Source: Candidatus Yanofskybacteria bacterium RIFCSPHIGHO2_01_FULL_39_8b (lineage in GTDB: Bacteria; Patescibacteriota; Minisyncoccia; 2-02-FULL-40-12; GWA2-44-9). From it: a stretch of 8,107 nucleotides of DNA. Position 1 is the stretch's first letter; each line of letters opens with the position of its first letter. A model generated the notes under the pieces. The model was not told the origin of the DNA. It worked only from the letters and a program-made list of their open reading frames with translations, and made no database searches. Of the stretch, positions 5,585-8,107 are shown piece after piece. The translations under genes and the position numbers were made by a program. The stretch spans positions 1 through 8,107 of the forward strand of contig MGIZ01000019.1 in NCBI GenBank assembly GCA_001794015.1, given 5' to 3'.

Positions 5585-7516
5585 CTACTTATCTTCCTCT
5601 TTTTTATCTTCTGGCCTAGCCTCCTCCTTGTCCGCCGAAGCTTCAGCGGAGGCGGAGGCCTTTGTTTCCTCTTTCGATTTTTCGGCTTTCTGAGCTTCGT
5701 AAAGCGAAGCTCCAACCTTTTGTGCCACTTTTGAAAGTTCTTCCGATGCTTTTTTAATATTTTCTAAGTTATTCGATCCCAGTTCGGTTTTTAAATTTTC
5801 AACTTTACTTTTTACTTCTTTAGCGTCTTCTTCCTTTATTTTATCATCATTTTCTTTAATCATCTTTTCGGTTGTGTATACCATTGTTTCGGCCAGATTC
5901 TTGGTCTCGGCCAGTTCTTTGCGCTTGGCATCTTCCGTAGCGTGCTTTTCGGCATCAGCCGTCATTTTTTTCTTTTCATCATCAGTAAGACCGGAAGATC
6001 CCTCGATCCTTACTGATTGTTCCTTGCCCGTTCCTTTATCTTTAGCTTTAACATTTAATATTCCGTTGGCATCAATATCAAAGGTAACCTCAACTTGCGG
6101 AACACCTCGCGGAGCCGGAGGAATACCGTCAAGGATAAACCTGCCAAGAGTTTTATTGTCGTGGGCCATTGCCCGCTCACCTTGCAAAACATGGATTTCA
6201 ACCGATGGCTGGCTATCGACAGCTGTTGAAAAAATTTGGGATTTAGAAACCGGCACCGTAGTGTTTTTCTCAATCATTTTGGTAAATACCTGTCCAAGCG
6301 TCTCAATTCCAAGCGATAATGGCGTAACATCAAGTAATAAGACGTCGCGAACTTGGCCCTGCATGATTCCGCCCTGAATAGCGGCGCCAACGGCTACAAC
6401 TTCATCTGGATTTATATCTTTGTGGGGCTCTTTGCCGAATAATTTTTTAACTTCTTCTGTAATTAAGGGCATTCTCGTCTGACCGCCAACCATCACCACT
6501 TCGTTTATATCCGACATCTTCAAACCGGCCTCTTCGACAGTTTTTTTGGTCAATTCAATCGAGCGGTCAACTAAATCTTTGACAAGGCTTTCGAGCTTGG
6601 CCCTGGTGAGAGTCATGTTAAAATGCTTGGCTCCGCCAGCATCAGCGGTTAAAAAGGGAATATTTATTTCCGTTTGCATCGTGCTTGAAAGCTCATGCTT
6701 GGCTTTCTCGGCCGCATCTTTCAATCGCTGAACAGCAAGTTGATCTTTTGAGACATCCACTCCTTGCTCTTTTTTAAATTCTTCCAACAAATACTGGATT
6801 AATTTCTGATCAATATCATCGCCGCCTAAATGAGTGTCTCCGCCGGTACTTTTTACCTCTATCGTATCGTCGCCTATTTCAAGCACCGAAATATCAAAAG
6901 TTCCTCCGCCAAAATCATAAACGACAATTTTCTCGTCCTTTTTTTTGTTCAAACCGTAGGCCAAAGCGGCCGCCGTCGGCTCATTTATTACCCTTTTTAC
7001 TGTTAATCCAGCGATCTCTCCCGCATCTTTAGTCGCTTTCCTTTGAGAATCATCAAAATATGCCGGCACAGTAATTATTGCTTCGGTTATTTTTTCTCCT
7101 AATTTATCTTCAGCATCCTGTTTTAATTTTTGCAAAACCATTGCTGATATTTCAGCCGGTTTGTAATATTTAACTTGCCCTGAACCCGCCGAAGGGTCGG
7201 ACATTTTAACTTCAACATCGCCATGGGCACCCTCTTTTATATCATAAGGCAATAATTTTTTATCCCTCTGGACTTCGGCATCAGAAAAACGCCGGCCGAT
7301 AAGCCTTTTTACAGAATAAATAGTGTTGGCCGGATTTGTTACCGCCTGTCTCTTAGCAGTGACGCCTACATAACGCTCTCCGTTCTTGCCAATAGCAACC
7401 ACAGATGGAGTTGTTCTCATCCCCTCTTTGTTCTCCAAAATTCTCGGCTGGCCAATTTCAACGACAGCCATAGCCGAATTAGTTGTGCCCAAATCGATAC
7501 CCAGAATTTTTGACAT
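5585..7516 (-). CDS. dnaK: Molecular chaperone DnaK (Hsp70)
   Basis: ATP-driven cytoplasmic chaperone, working with DnaJ and GrpE from the same cluster. The 643 residues are full length. The nucleotide-binding domain (1-385) shows GIDLGTTNS (6-14), the catalytic Lys at 70 in SVKRLIGRRF, NEPTAAALAYG, DFGGGTFDISVLE and VVMVGGQTRMPLI. The interdomain linker DVLLLD is at 391-396, followed by the beta-sandwich (TPLSLGIETLG, DNKTLGRFILDGIPPAPRG, FDIDANGILNVKAKDKGTGK). The helical lid and a charged tail follow. Oddities: an extra segment DPSAGSGQ (107-114) in a surface loop of the ATPase domain, and a second repeat-coded stretch SAEASAD (623-629) in the tail. The tail ends EEDK where many bacterial DnaKs end EEVDE or similar. 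The ATG at 7516 gives the standard MSKILGIDLGTTNS start; no Shine-Dalgarno site is seen. It lies 124 bases downstream of grpE. Confidence 0.98.
   Translation of the reverse strand: MSKILGIDLGTTNSAMAVVEIGQPRILENKEGMRTTPSVVAIGKNGERYVGVTAKRQAVTNPANTIYSVKRLIGRRFSDAEVQRDKKLLPYDIKEGAHGDVEVKMSDPSAGSGQVKYYKPAEISAMVLQKLKQDAEDKLGEKITEAIITVPAYFDDSQRKATKDAGEIAGLTVKRVINEPTAAALAYGLNKKKDEKIVVYDFGGGTFDISVLEIGDDTIEVKSTGGDTHLGGDDIDQKLIQYLLEEFKKEQGVDVSKDQLAVQRLKDAAEKAKHELSSTMQTEINIPFLTADAGGAKHFNMTLTRAKLESLVKDLVDRSIELTKKTVEEAGLKMSDINEVVMVGGQTRMPLITEEVKKLFGKEPHKDINPDEVVAVGAAIQGGIMQGQVRDVLLLDVTPLSLGIETLGQVFTKMIEKNTTVPVSKSQIFSTAVDSQPSVEIHVLQGERAMAHDNKTLGRFILDGIPPAPRGVPQVEVTFDIDANGILNVKAKDKGTGKEQSVRIEGSSGLTDDEKKKMTADAEKHATEDAKRKELAETKNLAETMVYTTEKMIKENDDKIKEEDAKEVKSKVENLKTELGSNNLENIKKASEELSKVAQKVGASLYEAQKAEKSKEETKASASAEASADKEEARPEDKKEEDK
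5619..5659. repeat. Palindromic repeat inside the dnaK 3' end (tail-coding)
   Basis: The core TCCGCCGAAGCTTCAGCGGA at 5631-5650 is a 20-base palindrome broken at one symmetric pair. Outer arms GCCTCC (5619-5624) and GGAGGC (5654-5659) also pair. On the coding strand it gives alternating Ala/Ser/Glu (ASASAEASADKEE) in the disordered DnaK tail, unlike the Lys/Glu-rich sequence around it. I remember this motif from other CPR proteins, but this is unverified. Confidence 0.65.
5692..5712. repeat. Perfect 8-bp inverted repeat in the dnaK tail region
   Basis: GAGCTTCG (5692-5699) and CGAAGCTC (5705-5712) around five bases, coding GASLYEAQ (602-609) at the end of the lid. It lies 33 bases from the 5619-5659 palindrome and shares the GAAGCT word with it. 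LYE itself is usual in DnaK, so this could be native sequence that happens to pair. Confidence 0.35.
7175..7198. repeat. Short repeat insertion in the dnaK ATPase-domain coding sequence
   Basis: The coding strand gives DPSAGSGQ at residues 107-114, between VEVKMS and VKYYKPAEISAMVL. Most DnaKs have only a short turn here (as in 'VEVxGKxYxPxEIS'), so about 6-8 residues are extra. The DNA has GAACCC (7182-7187) against GGGTC (7194-7198), a hairpin with one bulged A, and is more GC-rich than its flanks. I recall the octapeptide as a recurrent insertion in CPR proteins, which is unverified here. Confidence 0.6.
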
Positions 7517-7526
7517 AATATTTTAT

Positions 7527-7631
7527 AAATTCGAAATTCAAAACAAATTCTAAGCTCGAATTTTCTAAATTCCAAACAGTTTCGAATTTTAGAATTTAGG
7601 ATTTTCGGGCCTTGTTTCGGATTTCGGATTT
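7527..7631. repeat. AT-rich long imperfect inverted repeat between grpE and dnaK
   Basis: The left arm 7527-7572 starts AAATTCGAAATTCAAAACAA and ends CTAAATTC. The right arm 7592-7631, in reverse complement, starts AAATCCGAAATCCGAAACAA and ends CCTAAATTC. The first 20 bases differ at only three positions (two T/C, one A/G), and a six-to-seven-base gap follows. It fills nearly all of the 124-base spacer and ends 10 bases before the dnaK ATG. No heat-shock CIRCE operator is visible here. Confidence 0.7.
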
Positions 7632-7640
7632 GTTTTAAAA

Positions 7641-8107
7641 TTATTTTATAATTTTGACTCGTGCCGGCCTAATGACTTTTCCATGCATCATATATCCCGG
7701 CCTTATTTCTACGATATTTTCTCCGTCTTTATCCTGAACCTCAACCGCTTCGTGGAGGAGAGGATTGAATTTCTCTCCTTTAATCTTTATTTTCTCTACT
7801 CCAAACTTTTCTAAGAATTTATCTATCTTATCAAGCGAACTGTCAAATCCATCCGTCCATTCCTTCAGTTCTTTGCTATCCGGCAGGCCTCCCTGCCGGT
7901 CAGGCAGGTTATTCCTGGCCACCCCTATTCCGTCTATTACATCGATTAATTCCATTATTATCCCCTCGGTCGAGAATTTAAGGAATTCCTCCATCCGCCT
8001 TGATTCGTCCTTTTTGTAATTTATAAAATCCGCTCTTTCTCTTCTCCAGTTACTCAAATATTCTTCGGCTTGTTTTTTACATTCTTCTAGCGCCATATTT
8101 TGTTTTT
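7641..8107 (-). CDS. grpE: Nucleotide exchange factor GrpE, 5' partial
   Basis: GrpE releases ADP from DnaK and acts as a dimer in the cytoplasm. The frame is open through the right edge (codons before the ATG at 8096 read K-Q-N). The alignment at that point falls inside the long N-terminal coiled helix, so the true start is probably outside the window. From that ATG 151 residues are seen; full GrpE is usually 160-200. The helix with AEEYLSNWRRERADFINYKK (usual 'AEEYLDxLQRxxADFxNYRKR') runs to about 60. The four-helix part contains IIMELIDVIDGIGVARNNL. The C-terminal beta domain has FGVEKIKIKGEKFNPLLHEA, then VEIRPGYMMHGKVIRPARV. Between the helices, residues 64-73 (LPDRQGGLPD) are coded by a palindromic repeat and look inserted. 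The gene is followed by dnaK on the same strand, the expected partner. Confidence 0.95.
   Translation of the reverse strand, partial: KQNMALEECKKQAEEYLSNWRRERADFINYKKDESRRMEEFLKFSTEGIIMELIDVIDGIGVARNNLPDRQGGLPDSKELKEWTDGFDSSLDKIDKFLEKFGVEKIKIKGEKFNPLLHEAVEVQDKDGENIVEIRPGYMMHGKVIRPARVKIIK
7880..7908. repeat. GC-rich palindromic repeat inserted in grpE
   Basis: CCGGCAGG (7880-7887) and CCTGCCGG (7892-7899) pair perfectly around CCTC. CCTGCC (7892-7897) can instead pair with GGCAGG (7903-7908), giving two mutually exclusive hairpins. The block is markedly GC-rich in an AT-rich gene and codes LPDRQGGLPD, which is not part of the usual GrpE sequence. Confidence 0.75.

Noticed and set aside
5874..6377. 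167-codon open frame on the plus strand inside dnaK
   Set aside because: It lies fully antisense to the conserved DnaK lid and substrate-binding region, has no family likeness and is Ser-rich as expected for the complement of dnaK codons.
7517..7640. CIRCE heat-shock operator before dnaK
   Set aside because: No TTAGCACTC or GAGTGCTAA words are present. The inverted repeat here is AT-rich and unlike CIRCE. Any heat-shock control may lie upstream of grpE, beyond the window.
1297..8107. CRISPR array or direct-repeat array
   Set aside because: The repeats seen are inverted and differ from site to site; there are no evenly spaced identical repeats and no cas-like gene.

Overview
The window looks like a piece of a Patescibacteria (candidate phyla radiation, Parcubacteria-like) chromosome. 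This is an inference. It rests on AT-rich intergenic spacers built of imperfect inverted repeats, short palindromic repeats inserted in frame into conserved proteins, few Shine-Dalgarno sites, a tRNA without encoded CCA, and the protein flavour (RNase J with a long N-terminal tail, GIY-YIG remnant of the 'RHQKG.VPAT' type). Only TAA and TAG stops are seen and the standard code fits every gene.

Left part, 1-1418. The window opens inside a plus-strand gene for a peptide/oligopeptide-type ABC transporter substrate-binding protein (C-terminal part only). A consensus-like plus-strand promoter follows its stop. Facing it on the minus strand is a previously unlisted 42-residue membrane protein gene with its own promoter, Shine-Dalgarno site and intrinsic terminator. 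Next come a plus-strand tRNA-Leu(CAG) and a long AT-rich inverted repeat that ends two bases before the next start codon.

Middle, 1419-3775. A complete RNase J gene (plus strand) with an additional ~105-residue His/Pro/Gln/Arg-rich N-terminal tail. Behind it lies a 370-bp region without an intact gene. It holds a decayed minus-strand GIY-YIG nuclease relic cut at the RNase J stop, frameshifted and interrupted by a 45-bp palindromic element. An inverted partial copy of that element lies about 110 bp away, and a near-perfect minus-strand promoter overlaps the 3' end of dnaJ.

Right part, 3776-8107. A minus-strand chaperone gene cluster, read right to left: grpE (5' end beyond the window), dnaK, an unrecognised multi-pass membrane protein, and a short dnaJ that lacks CTD II and the dimerisation segment. 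DnaK, its co-chaperone DnaJ and its nucleotide exchange factor GrpE make the Hsp70 folding machine; the membrane protein between dnaK and dnaJ has no function I can assign. The cluster is convergent with rnj.

The most unusual layer is the repeats. The chaperone genes carry three different palindromic repeats inside coding sequence (one in grpE, two in dnaK), placed at loops or tails where the proteins tolerate extra residues. The spacers before rnj, dnaJ, the membrane gene and dnaK each contain an AT-rich inverted repeat, in three cases ending 1-2 bases before the start codon, with no Shine-Dalgarno site. The 42-residue membrane protein unit with a promoter firing antisense to it is the best candidate for an undescribed small system.
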